Shown: piece by piece, positions 43,215 through 55,874 of the stretch
How the letters are laid out: the number at the start of each line of letters is the position of its first letter
Numbering within the stretch: the first letter of the stretch is position 1
Origin: Hippophae tibetana
Taxonomy: Eukaryota > Streptophyta > Magnoliopsida > Rosales > Elaeagnaceae
Length of the DNA stretch: 64,000 nt
Assembly (NCBI GenBank): GCA_037013495.1
Contig: JAZDXN010000022.1
Span: 186,001 to 250,000, forward strand
Reading direction: 5' to 3'
Notes under the pieces: model-generated
Database searches by the model: none
What the model saw: the letters and a program-made list of their open reading frames with translations, nothing else
What the model was told of the DNA's origin: nothing
Program-made: the position numbers and the translations under genes

Positions 43215-46200
43215 CTACAATCTCCTTCTATTTAAATTTTGATTTTTTAATTTCATCTAATATTAAGATACTTGTGGTATGTATGATATTTCACCCTCAA
43301 TTGGTAAATAATTATTTCATTTAATCTAATATATATATTTATAGGTTTTACTTATGTTTCAATTATTTTAATTATTTCATACATGAAAAACTTTAGGTTT
43401 TATTTATTTGTTTTTAACATTGTTAACAATATTTAGTACAAACTAGTACGCGTTAATTAATTTATAAGAGATTATTATATTATATTTCATTTTTATAAAA
43501 CAAAATTAGACATTTGGTTAGTTAAATTATATTAAATTAATTAATTTTGTCTCAAATTAGTTGGTAAAAATAATGATTTTGAAAGAAGATAACTTATGAA
43601 ATTTTGTAATTCTAATTTATGTTTGGAAAATTATTAGATGTTGTCATAATTATAAACTAATACGTGAAATATTTTTTCGATAATAAAAACTAAATATGCA
43701 TAAATAATCATACAGTGTTGCTTGATATAGGTTTAAAAATTATTTTCATAATTTAAATAATTTAATTGCATATTTCACCATCATCTAATATTAAGATTTG
43801 TGAATGATATTTAACCGTTAATTAGTAAATAATTATTTTATTTAATCTTATATATATATTTATAGTTTTTACTTGTTTGATTTTTTTAATTTATTTCGTA
43901 TAAAGGAAATGTTTTATGTGTTTAGCATTTTTAATAACATTTAGTATAAACTAGTACGTATTAGTTTATTTATTTGAGATTATTATATCATATTTCATTT
44001 TTATCAAACAAAATAAGACATTTTGTTAGTTAAATTACACTAAACTAATTTATTTTGACCCGAATTAGTTGGGAAAACTAATGATTTTGTGTTATATTAA
44101 CTTATATATATATATAAGTATTTTGTAGTGAGATAATTTATGAAATTTTATAATCCTTATTTATATTTGTAGAATTATTAGACTTAATACTAATTACAAA
44201 GTCAATAAATGTAATAAATAGGTTTAAAATTTGTTTTGCATAATTTAATTTTATATATTGTACCATCATATCTACAATCTCCTTATATTTAAATTGTGAT
44301 TTTTTAATTTCATCTAATATTAAGATATATGTGGTATGTATGATATTTCACCCTCAATTGGTAAATAATTATTTCATTTAATCTAATATATATATTTATA
44401 GCTTTTACTTATGTTTCAATTATTTTAATTATTTCATACATGAAAAACTTTAGGTTTTATTTATTTGTTTTTAAAATTGTTAACAATATTTAGTACAAAC
44501 TAGTACGCGTTAATTAATTTATAAGAGATTATTATATTATATTTCATTTTTATAAAACAAAATTAGAAATTTGGTTAGTTAAATTATATTAAATTAATTA
44601 ATTTCGTCTCAAATTAGTTGGTAAAAATAATGATTTTGAAAGAAGATAACTTATGAAATTTTGTAATTCTAATTTATGTTTGGAAAATTATTAGATGTTG
44701 TGCTAATTATAAACTAATACGTGAAATGTTTTTTCGATAATAAAAGCTAAATATGCATAAATAATCATACAGTGTTGCTTGATATAGGTTTAAATATTAT
44801 TTTCATAATTTAAATAATTTAATTGCATATTTCACCATCATCTAATATTAAGATTTGTGAATGATATTTAACCGTTAATTAGTAAATAATTATTTTATTT
44901 AATCTTATATATATATTTATAGTTTTTACTTGTGTCATTTTATTAAATTATTTCGTATAAAGGAAATGTTTTATGTGTTTAGCATTTTTAATAACATTTA
45001 GTATAAACTAGTACGTATTAGTTTATTTATTTGAGATTATTATATTATATTTCATTTTTATCAAACAAAATAAGACATTTTGTTAGTTAAATTACACTAA
45101 ACTAATTTATTTTGTTCCGAATTAGTTGGGAAAAATAATGATTTTGTGTTATATTAACTTATATATATATAAGTATTTTGTAGTGAGATAATTTATGAAA
45201 TTTTATAATCCTTATTTATATTTGTAGAATTATTAGACTTAATACTAATTATAAAGTCAATAAATCTAATAAATAGGTTTAAATTTTGTTTTGCATAATT
45301 TAATTGTATATTGTACCATCATGTCTACAATCTCCTTCTATTTAAATTTTGATTTTTTAATTTCATCTAATATTAAGATACTTGTGGTATGTATGATATT
45401 TCACCCTCAATTGGTAAATAATTATTTCATTTAATCTAATATATATATTTATAGCTTTTACTTATGTTTCAATTATTTTAATTATTTCATACATGAAAAA
45501 CTTTAGGTTTTATTTATTTGTTTTTAACATTGTTAACAATATTTAGTACAAACTAGTACGCGTTAATTAATTTATAAGAGATTATTATATTATATTTCAT
45601 TTTTATAAAACAAAATTAGACATTTGGTTAGTTAAATTATATTAAATTAATTAATTTTGTCTCAAATTAGTTGGTAAAAATAATGATTTTGAAAGAAGAT
45701 AACTTATGAAATTTTGTAATTCTAATTTATGTTTGGAAAATTATTAGATGTTGTCATAATTATAAACTAATACGTGAAATATTTTTTCGATAATAAAAAC
45801 TAAATATGCATAAATAATCATACAGTGTTGCTTGATATAGGTTTAAAAATTATTTTCATAATTTAAATAATTTAATTGCATATTTCACCATCATCTAATA
45901 TTAAGATTTGTGAATGATATTTAACCGTTAATTAGTAAATAATTATTTTATTTAATCTTATATATATATTTATAGTTTTTACTTGTTTGATTTTTTTAAT
46001 TTATTTCGTATAAAGGAAATGTTTTATGTGTTTAGCATTTTTAATAACATTTAGTATAAACTAGTACGTATTAGTTTATTTATTTGAGATTATTATATCA
46101 TATTTCATTTTTATCAAACAAAATAAGACATTTTGTTAGTTAAATTACACTAAACTAATTTATTTTGACCCGAATTAGTTGGGAAAACTAATGATTTTGT

Positions 46201-48490
46201 GTTATATTAACTTATATATATATATAAGTATTTTGTAGTGAGATAATTTATGAAATTTTATAATCCTTATTTATATTTGTAGAATTATTAGACTTAATAC
46301 TAATTACAAAGTCAATAAATGTAATAAATAGGTTTAAAATTTGTTTTGCATAATTTAATTTTATATATTGTACCATCATATCTACAATCTCCTTATATTT
46401 AAATTCTGATTTTTTAATTTCATCTAATATTAAGATATATGTGGTATGTATGATATTTCACCCTCAATTGGTAAATAATTATTTCATTTAATCTAATATA
46501 TATATTTATAGCTTTTACTTATGTTTCAATTATTTTAATTATTTCATACATGAAAAACTTTAGGTTTTATTTATTTGTTTTTAAAATTGTTAACAATATT
46601 TAGTACAAACTAGTACGCGTTAATTAATTTATAAGAGATTATTATATTATATTTCATTTTTATAAAACAAAATTAGAAATTTGGTTAGTTAAATTATATT
46701 AAATTAATTAATTTCGTCTCAAATTAGTTGGTAAAAATAATGATTTTGAAAGAAGATAACTTATGAAATTTTGTAATTCTAATTTATGTTTGGAAAATTA
46801 TTAGATGTTGTCATAATTATAAACTAATACGTGAAATATTTTTCGATAATAAAAACTAAATATGCATAAATAATCATACAGTGTTGCTTGATATAGGTTT
46901 AAAAATTATTTTCATAATTTAAATAATTTAATTGCATATTTCACCATCATCTAATATTAAGATTTGTGAATGATATTTAACCGTTAATTAGTAAATAATT
47001 ATTTTATTTAATCTAATATATATATTTATAGTTTTTACTTGTGTCATTTTATTAAATTATTTCTTATAAAGGAAATGTTTTATGTGTTTAGCATTTTTAA
47101 TAACATTTAGTATAAACTAGTACGTATTAGTTTATTTATTTGAGATTATTATATCATATTTCATTTTTATCAAACAAAATAAGACATTTTGATAGTTAAA
47201 TTACACTAAACTAATTTATTTTGTCCCGAATTAGTTGGGAAAAATAATGATTTTGTGTTATATTAACTTTTATATATATAAGTATTTTGTAGTGAGATAA
47301 TTTATGAAATTTTATAATCCTTATTTATATTTTTAGAATTATTAGACTTAATACTAATTATAAAGTCAATAAATCTAATAAATAGGTTTAAATTTTGTTT
47401 TGCATAATTTAATTGTATATTGTACCATCATGTCTACAATCTCCTTCTATTTAAATTTTGATTTTTTAATTTCATCTAATATTAAGATACTTGTGGTATG
47501 TATGATATTTCACCCTCAATTGGTAAATAATTATTTCATTTAATCTAATATATATATTTATAGCTTTTACTTATGTTTCAATTATTTTAATTATTTCATA
47601 CATGAAAAACTTTAGGTTTTATTTATTTGTTTTTAAAATTGTTAACAATATTTAGTACAAACTAGTACGCGTTAATTAATTTATAAGAGATTATTATATT
47701 ATATTTCATTTTTATAAAACAAAATTAGACATTTGGTTAGTTAAATTATATTAAATTAATTAATTTTGTCTCAAATTAGTTGGTAAAAATAATGATTTTG
47801 AAAGAAGATAACTTATGAAATTTTGTAATTCTAATTTATGTTTGGAAAATTATTAGATGTTGTCATAATTATAAACTAATACGTGAAATATTTTTTCGAT
47901 AATAAAAACTAAATATGCATAAATAATCATACAGTGTTGCTTGATATAGGTTTAAAAATTATTTTCATAATTTAAATAATTTAATTGCATATTTCACCAT
48001 CATCTAATATTAAGATTTGTGAATGATATTTAACCGTTAATTAGTAAATAATTATTTTATTTAATCTAATATATATATTTATAGTTTTTACTTGTGTCAT
48101 TTTGTTAAATTATTTCTTATAAAGGAAATGTTTTATGTGTTTAGCATTTTTAATAACATTTAGTATAAACTAGTACGTATTAGTTTATTTATTTGAGATT
48201 ATTATATCATATTTCATTTTTATCAAACAAAATAAGACATTTTGTTAGTTAAATTACACTAAACTAATTTATTTTGACCCGAATTAGTTGGGAAAACTAA
48301 TGATTTTGTGTTATATTAACTTATATATATATATAAGTATTTTGTAGTGAGATAATTTATGAAATTTTATAATCCTTATTTATATTTGTAGAATTATTAG
48401 ACTTAATACTAATTACAAAGTCAATAAATGTAATAAATAGGTTTAAAATTTGTTTTGCATAATTTAATTTTATATATTGTACCATCATAT
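43215..48490. repeat. Q-P higher-order array, left copy of a 6,327-bp offset duplication
   Basis: Units at 43215 (Q), 44272 (P), 45325 (Q), 46382 (P) and 47434 (Q). The Q-P period is 2,108-2,110 bp. Private marks at 46382-48490 are 'aaattctgatttt', one T missing in 'gaaatatttttcgat', 'aacttttatatatataag' and 'cattttgttaaat'. All of these reappear 6,327 bp to the right, at 52709-54817. Confidence 0.9.
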
Positions 48491-49541
48491 CTACAATCTC
48501 CTTATATTTAAATTGTGATTTTTTAATTTCATCTAATATTAAGATATATGTGGTATGTATGATATTTCACCCTCAATTGGTAAATAATTATTTCATTTAA
48601 TCTAATATATATATTTATAGCTTTTACTTATGTTTTAATTATTTTAATTATTTCATACAGGAAAAACTTTAGGTTTTATTTATTTGTTTTTAACATTTTT
48701 AATAATATTTAGTACAAACTAGTACGCGTTAATTAATTTATAAGAGTTATTATGTGATATTTCATTTTTATAAAACAAAATTGACATTTGGTTAGTTAAA
48801 TTATATTAAATTAATTAATTTTGTCTCAAATTAGTTGGTAAAAATAATGATTTTAAAAGAAGATAACTTATGAAATTTTGTAATTCTAATTTATGTTTGG
48901 AAAATTATTAGATGTTGTGCTAATTATAAACTAATACGTGAAATGTTTTTTCGATAATAAAAGCTAAATATGCATAAATAATCATACAGTGTTGCTTGAT
49001 ATAGGTTTAAAAATTATTTTCATAATTTAAATAATTTAATTGCATATTTCACCATCATCTAATATTAAGATTTGTGAATGATATTTAACCGTTAATTAGT
49101 AAATAATTATTTTATTTAATCTTATATATATATTTATAGTTTTTACTTGTGTCATTTTATTAAATTATTTCGTATAAAGGAAATGTTTTATGTGTTTAGC
49201 ATTTTTAATAACATTTAGTATAAACTAGTACGTATTAGTTTATTTATTTGAGATTATTATATTATATTTCATTTTTATCAAACAAAATAAGACATTTTGT
49301 TAGTTAAATTACACTAAACTAATTTATTTTGTTCCGAATTAGTTGGGAAAAATAATGATTTTGTGTTATATTAACTTATATATATATAAGTATTTTGTAG
49401 TGAGATAATTTATGAAATTTTATAATCCTTATTTATATTTGTAGAATTATTAGACTTAATACTAATTATAAAGTCAATAAATCTAATAAATAGGTTTAAA
49501 TTTTGTTTTGCATAATTTAATTGTATATTGTACCATCATGT
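48491..49541. repeat. Outlier unit inside the homogeneous Q-P array
   Basis: This P-start unit carries the 'gagttattatg' / 'aaattgacatt' A haplotype and 'ttttaattatttcatacagg', unlike every other unit between 41105 and 62211. Its B half and the Q unit after it match 40054-42161. It is best read as the start of a second copy of the segment beginning near 40054, at an offset of 8,437 bp. Confidence 0.85.
48533..49058. repeat. Representative A monomer (526 bp)
   Basis: One A half, measured from CTAATATTAAGAT to the next copy of that anchor. Landmarks in order are: 'gatatttcaccctcaattgg', the TA-rich stretch before 'gcttttacttatg', 'ctttaggttttatttattt', 'aaactagtacgcgttaatta', 'acatttggttagttaaatt', 'tgtctcaaattagttgg', 'taatacgtgaaat', 'ttcgataataaaa' and 'tatgcataaataatcat'. 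It is homologous to the following B monomer over most of its length. Relative to B it has about 45 extra bases around 'ttcgataataaaagctaa' and lacks the roughly 44-bp tail that precedes each A. This particular copy carries the 'gagttattatg' / 'aaattgacatt' small-deletion haplotype. Confidence 0.93.
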
Positions 49542-49583
49542 CTACAATCTCCTTCTATTTAAATTTTGATTTTTTAATTTCAT
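49059..49583. repeat. Representative B monomer (525 bp)
   Basis: One B half on the same phase as the A monomer before it. Landmarks are: 'gatatttaaccgttaatta', a TA-rich stretch before 'gtttttacttgtg', 'cgtataaaggaaatg', 'aaactagtacgtattag', 'atcaaacaaaataagacat', 'aattacactaaactaattt', 'ccgaattagttggg', 'cttatatatatataagtatt', 'gaaattttataatcc' and 'gtcaataaatctaat'. It ends with the 'gtctacaatctcc...' segment found only at B-to-A joints. A and B share long collinear matches, so the 1.05-kb unit began as a duplicated monomer. The near-equal lengths come from insertions and deletions that roughly cancel. Confidence 0.93.
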
Positions 49584-52500
49584 CTAATATTAAGATACTT
49601 GTGGTATGTATGATATTTCACCCTCAATTGGTAAATAATTATTTCATTTAATCTAATATATATATTTATAGCTTTTACTTATGTTTCAATTATTTTAATT
49701 ATTTCATACATGAAAAACTTTAGGTTTTATTTATTTGTTTTTAACATTGTTAACAATATTTAGTACAAACTAGTACGCGTTAATTAATTTATAAGAGATT
49801 ATTATATTATATTTCATTTTTATAAAACAAAATTAGACATTTGGTTAGTTAAATTATATTAAATTAATTAATTTTGTCTCAAATTAGTTGGTAAAAATAA
49901 TGATTTTGAAAGAAGATAACTTATGAAATTTTGTAATTCTAATTTATGTTTGGAAAATTATTAGATGTTGTCATAATTATAAACTAATACGTGAAATATT
50001 TTTTCGATAATAAAAACTAAATATGCATAAATAATCATACAGTGTTGCTTGATATAGGTTTAAAAATTATTTTCATAATTTAAATAATTTAATTGCATAT
50101 TTCACCATCATCTAATATTAAGATTTGTGAATGATATTTAACCGTTAATTAGTAAATAATTATTTTATTTAATCTTATATATATATTTATAGTTTTTACT
50201 TGTTTGATTTTTTTAATTTATTTCGTATAAAGGAAATGTTTTATGTGTTTAGCATTTTTAATAACATTTAGTATAAACTAGTACGTATTAGTTTATTTAT
50301 TTGAGATTATTATATCATATTTCATTTTTATCAAACAAAATAAGACATTTTGTTAGTTAAATTACACTAAACTAATTTATTTTGACCCGAATTAGTTGGG
50401 AAAACTAATGATTTTGTGTTATATTAACTTATATATATATATAAGTATTTTGTAGTGAGATAATTTATGAAATTTTATAATCCTTATTTATATTTGTAGA
50501 ATTATTAGACTTAATACTAATTACAAAGTCAATAAATGTAATAAATAGGTTTAAAATTTGTTTTGCATAATTTAATTTTATATATTGTACCATCATATCT
50601 ACAATCTCCTTATATTTAAATTGTGATTTTTTAATTTCATCTAATATTAAGATATATGTGGTATGTATGATATTTCACCCTCAATTGGTAAATAATTATT
50701 TCATTTAATCTAATATATATATTTATAGCTTTTACTTATGTTTCAATTATTTTAATTATTTCATACATGAAAAACTTTAGGTTTTATTTATTTGTTTTTA
50801 AAATTGTTAACAATATTTAGTACAAACTAGTACGCGTTAATTAATTTATAAGAGATTATTATATTATATTTCATTTTTATAAAACAAAATTAGAAATTTG
50901 GTTAGTTAAATTATATTAAATTAATTAATTTCGTCTCAAATTAGTTGGTAAAAATAATGATTTTGAAAGAAGATAACTTATGAAATTTTGTAATTCTAAT
51001 TTATGTTTGGAAAATTATTAGATGTTGTGCTAATTATAAACTAATACGTGAAATGTTTTTTCGATAATAAAAGCTAAATATGCATAAATAATCATACAGT
51101 GTTGCTTGATATAGGTTTAAATATTATTTTCATAATTTAAATAATTTAATTGCATATTTCACCATCATCTAATATTAAGATTTGTGAATGATATTTAACC
51201 GTTAATTAGTAAATAATTATTTTATTTAATCTTATATATATATTTATAGTTTTTACTTGTGTCATTTTATTAAATTATTTCGTATAAAGGAAATGTTTTA
51301 TGTGTTTAGCATTTTTAATAACATTTAGTATAAACTAGTACGTATTAGTTTATTTATTTGAGATTATTATATTATATTTCATTTTTATCAAACAAAATAA
51401 GACATTTTGTTAGTTAAATTACACTAAACTAATTTATTTTGTTCCGAATTAGTTGGGAAAAATAATGATTTTGTGTTATATTAACTTATATATATATAAG
51501 TATTTTGTAGTGAGATAATTTATGAAATTTTATAATCCTTATTTATATTTGTAGAATTATTAGACTTAATACTAATTATAAAGTCAATAAATCTAATAAA
51601 TAGGTTTAAATTTTGTTTTGCATAATTTAATTGTATATTGTACCATCATGTCTACAATCTCCTTCTATTTAAATTTTGATTTTTTAATTTCATCTAATAT
51701 TAAGATACTTGTGGTATGTATGATATTTCACCCTCAATTGGTAAATAATTATTTCATTTAATCTAATATATATATTTATAGCTTTTACTTATGTTTCAAT
51801 TATTTTAATTATTTCATACATGAAAAACTTTAGGTTTTATTTATTTGTTTTTAACATTGTTAACAATATTTAGTACAAACTAGTACGCGTTAATTAATTT
51901 ATAAGAGATTATTATATTATATTTCATTTTTATAAAACAAAATTAGACATTTGGTTAGTTAAATTATATTAAATTAATTAATTTTGTCTCAAATTAGTTG
52001 GTAAAAATAATGATTTTGAAAGAAGATAACTTATGAAATTTTGTAATTCTAATTTATGTTTGGAAAATTATTAGATGTTGTCATAATTATAAACTAATAC
52101 GTGAAATATTTTTTCGATAATAAAAACTAAATATGCATAAATAATCATACAGTGTTGCTTGATATAGGTTTAAAAATTATTTTCATAATTTAAATAATTT
52201 AATTGCATATTTCACCATCATCTAATATTAAGATTTGTGAATGATATTTAACCGTTAATTAGTAAATAATTATTTTATTTAATCTTATATATATATTTAT
52301 AGTTTTTACTTGTTTGATTTTTTTAATTTATTTCGTATAAAGGAAATGTTTTATGTGTTTAGCATTTTTAATAACATTTAGTATAAACTAGTACGTATTA
52401 GTTTATTTATTTGAGATTATTATATCATATTTCATTTTTATCAAACAAAATAAGACATTTTGTTAGTTAAATTACACTAAACTAATTTATTTTGACCCGA

Positions 52501-54492
52501 ATTAGTTGGGAAAACTAATGATTTTGTGTTATATTAACTTATATATATATATAAGTATTTTGTAGTGAGATAATTTATGAAATTTTATAATCCTTATTTA
52601 TATTTGTAGAATTATTAGACTTAATACTAATTACAAAGTCAATAAATGTAATAAATAGGTTTAAAATTTGTTTTGCATAATTTAATTTTATATATTGTAC
52701 CATCATATCTACAATCTCCTTATATTTAAATTCTGATTTTTTAATTTCATCTAATATTAAGATATATGTGGTATGTATGATATTTCACCCTCAATTGGTA
52801 AATAATTATTTCATTTAATCTAATATATATATTTATAGCTTTTACTTATGTTTCAATTATTTTAATTATTTCATACATGAAAAACTTTAGGTTTTATTTA
52901 TTTGTTTTTAAAATTGTTAACAATATTTAGTACAAACTAGTACGCGTTAATTAATTTATAAGAGATTATTATATTATATTTCATTTTTATAAAACAAAAT
53001 TAGAAATTTGGTTAGTTAAATTATATTAAATTAATTAATTTCGTCTCAAATTAGTTGGTAAAAATAATGATTTTGAAAGAAGATAACTTATGAAATTTTG
53101 TAATTCTAATTTATGTTTGGAAAATTATTAGATGTTGTCATAATTATAAACTAATACGTGAAATATTTTTCGATAATAAAAACTAAATATGCATAAATAA
53201 TCATACAGTGTTGCTTGATATAGGTTTAAAAATTATTTTCATAATTTAAATAATTTAATTGCATATTTCACCATCATCTAATATTAAGATTTGTGAATGA
53301 TATTTAACCGTTAATTAGTAAATAATTATTTTATTTAATCTAATATATATATTTATAGTTTTTACTTGTGTCATTTTATTAAATTATTTCTTATAAAGGA
53401 AATGTTTTATGTGTTTAGCATTTTTAATAACATTTAGTATAAACTAGTACGTATTAGTTTATTTATTTGAGATTATTATATCATATTTCATTTTTATCAA
53501 ACAAAATAAGACATTTTGATAGTTAAATTACACTAAACTAATTTATTTTGTCCCGAATTAGTTGGGAAAAATAATGATTTTGTGTTATATTAACTTTTAT
53601 ATATATAAGTATTTTGTAGTGAGATAATTTATGAAATTTTATAATCCTTATTTATATTTTTAGAATTATTAGACTTAATACTAATTATAAAGTCAATAAA
53701 TCTAATAAATAGGTTTAAATTTTGTTTTGCATAATTTAATTGTATATTGTACCATCATGTCTACAATCTCCTTCTATTTAAATTTTGATTTTTTAATTTC
53801 ATCTAATATTAAGATACTTGTGGTATGTATGATATTTCACCCTCAATTGGTAAATAATTATTTCATTTAATCTAATATATATATTTATAGCTTTTACTTA
53901 TGTTTCAATTATTTTAATTATTTCATACATGAAAAACTTTAGGTTTTATTTATTTGTTTTTAAAATTGTTAACAATATTTAGTACAAACTAGTACGCGTT
54001 AATTAATTTATAAGAGATTATTATATTATATTTCATTTTTATAAAACAAAATTAGACATTTGGTTAGTTAAATTATATTAAATTAATTAATTTTGTCTCA
54101 AATTAGTTGGTAAAAATAATGATTTTGAAAGAAGATAACTTATGAAATTTTGTAATTCTAATTTATGTTTGGAAAATTATTAGATGTTGTCATAATTATA
54201 AACTAATACGTGAAATATTTTTTCGATAATAAAAACTAAATATGCATAAATAATCATACAGTGTTGCTTGATATAGGTTTAAAAATTATTTTCATAATTT
54301 AAATAATTTAATTGCATATTTCACCATCATCTAATATTAAGATTTGTGAATGATATTTAACCGTTAATTAGTAAATAATTATTTTATTTAATCTAATATA
54401 TATATTTATAGTTTTTACTTGTGTCATTTTGTTAAATTATTTCTTATAAAGGAAATGTTTTATGTGTTTAGCATTTTTAATAACATTTAGTA

Positions 54493-54514
54493 TAAACTAG
54501 TACGTATTAGTTTA
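54493..54514. repeat. 22-bp near-palindrome in B (representative)
   Basis: The arms TAAACTA and TAGTTTA flank a perfect TACGTA core. The only mismatch is one symmetrical pair, where G faces T. Nearly every B half in the window has this site; a few lose the central CpG (agtacatattag at about 741, 4979 and 6030). The left arm and core lie in the block best conserved between A and B (aaactagtacg), whereas the right arm exists only in B. It could be a protein-binding site or a cruciform-prone spot; no function is shown. Confidence 0.8.
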
Positions 54515-54571
54515 TTTATTTGAGATTATTATATCATATTTCATTTTTATCAAACAAAATAAGACATTTTG

Positions 54572-54594
54572 TTAGTTAAATTACACTAAACTAA
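54572..54594. repeat. TTAGTT / AACTAA inverted repeat in B
   Basis: Six-base arms TTAGTT and AACTAA are separated by 11 bases. The same hexamer appears again just upstream (in the 22-bp near-palindrome) and downstream (in the 19-bp hairpin), so five copies in alternating directions fall within about 125 bp. Confidence 0.72.
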
Positions 54595-54609
54595 TTTATT
54601 TTGACCCGA

Positions 54610-54628
54610 ATTAGTTGGGAAAACTAAT
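54610..54628. repeat. Hairpin-capable inverted repeat in B
   Basis: Perfect 7-bp arms ATTAGTT and AACTAAT surround a 5-base loop (gggaa). The dyad is polymorphic. Units reading 'ggaaaactaatg' have it, while those reading 'gggaaaaataatg' have a broken right arm. In the Q-P array the intact form is in Q units and the broken form in P units. Confidence 0.78.
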
Positions 54629-54817
54629 GATTTTGTGTTATATTAACTTATATATATATATAAGTATTTTGTAGTGAGATAATTTATGAAATTTTATAAT
54701 CCTTATTTATATTTGTAGAATTATTAGACTTAATACTAATTACAAAGTCAATAAATGTAATAAATAGGTTTAAAATTTGTTTTGCATAATTTAATTTTAT
54801 ATATTGTACCATCATAT

Positions 54818-55874
54818 CTACAATCTCCTTATATTTAAATTGTGATTTTTTAATTTCATCTAATATTAAGATATATGTGGTATGTATGATATTTCACCCT
54901 CAATTGGTAAATAATTATTTCATTTAATCTAATATATATATTTATAGCTTTTACTTATGTTTCAATTATTTTAATTATTTCATACATGAAAAACTTTAGG
55001 TTTTATTTATTTGTTTTTAAAATTGTTAACAATATTTAGTACAAACTAGTACGCGTTAATTAATTTATAAGAGATTATTATATTATATTTCATTTTTATA
55101 AAACAAAATTAGAAATTTGGTTAGTTAAATTATATTAAATTAATTAATTTCGTCTCAAATTAGTTGGTAAAAATAATGATTTTGAAAGAAGATAACTTAT
55201 GAAATTTTGTAATTCTAATTTATGTTTGGAAAATTATTAGATGTTGTGCTAATTATAAACTAATACGTGAAATGTTTTTTCGATAATAAAAGCTAAATAG
55301 GCATAAATAATCATACAGTGTTGCTTGATATAGGTTTAAATATTATTTTCATAATTTAAATAATTTAATTGCATATTTCACCATCATCTAATATTAAGAT
55401 TTGTGAATGATATTTAACCGTTAATTAGTAAATAATTATTTTATTTAATCTTATATATATATTTATAGTTTTTACTTGTGTCATTTTATTAAATTATTTC
55501 TTATAAAGGAAATGTTTTATGTGTTTAGCATTTTTAATAACATTTAGTATAAACTAGTACGTATTAGTTTATTTATTTGAGATTATTATATCATATTTCA
55601 TTTTTATCAAACAAAATAAGACATTTTGTTAGTTAAATTACACTAAACTAATTTATTTTGACCCGAATTAGTTGGGAAAACTAATGATTTTGTGTTATAT
55701 TAACTTATATATATATATAAGTATTTTGTAGTGAGATAATTTATGAAATTTTATAATCCTTATTTATATTTGTAGAATTATTAGACTTAATACTAATTAC
55801 AAAGTCAATAAATGTAATAAATAGGTTTAAAATTTGTTTTGCATAATTTAATTTTATATATTGTACCATCATAT
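54818..55874. repeat. P unit with a Q-type B half
   Basis: The A half is P-type ('attagaaatttgg', 'atttcgtctc', 'taaatattatt'). The B half is of the Q kind ('tgacccgaattagttgggaa', 'gtcaataaatgtaat') and ends in 'catcatatctac'. This hybrid is 1,057 bp long, against 1,053 for ordinary P units, and founds the 2,114-bp repeat to its right. A private change, 'taaataggcat', is at about 55296. Confidence 0.85.

Larger units (their letters stand above)
49542..54817. repeat. Q-P higher-order array, right copy of a 6,327-bp offset duplication
   Basis: Units at 49542, 50599, 51652, 52709 and 53761 match those at 43215, 44272, 45325, 46382 and 47434 one for one, each at an offset of exactly 6,327 bp. 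One visible difference is 'tatagcttttac' here against 'tataggttttac' at 43341. The shared private indels at 52709-54817 rule out independent parallel change. Confidence 0.92.

Noticed and set aside
54142-54183. Short ORF in A starting 'atgaaattttgtaattc' (13 codons), present in most units
   Set aside because: This is a chance ORF in a conserved stretch. The equivalent B stretch gives a different 10-codon ORF, and changes between units are not spaced by codon.
54468-54506. Short ORF in B starting 'atgtgtttagcattt' (12 codons), with 'aaggaaatg' before it like a ribosome binding site
   Set aside because: It is far too short, ends at TAG in the repeat core, and is copied or broken with the repeat. 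In several units the start is altered (atgtttttag). No coding pattern is visible.
54508-54628. Hairpins in B as transcription terminators
   Set aside because: They are AT-only arms without a nearby gene or a consistent T-tract after the stem, and the dyad is broken in half of the units.
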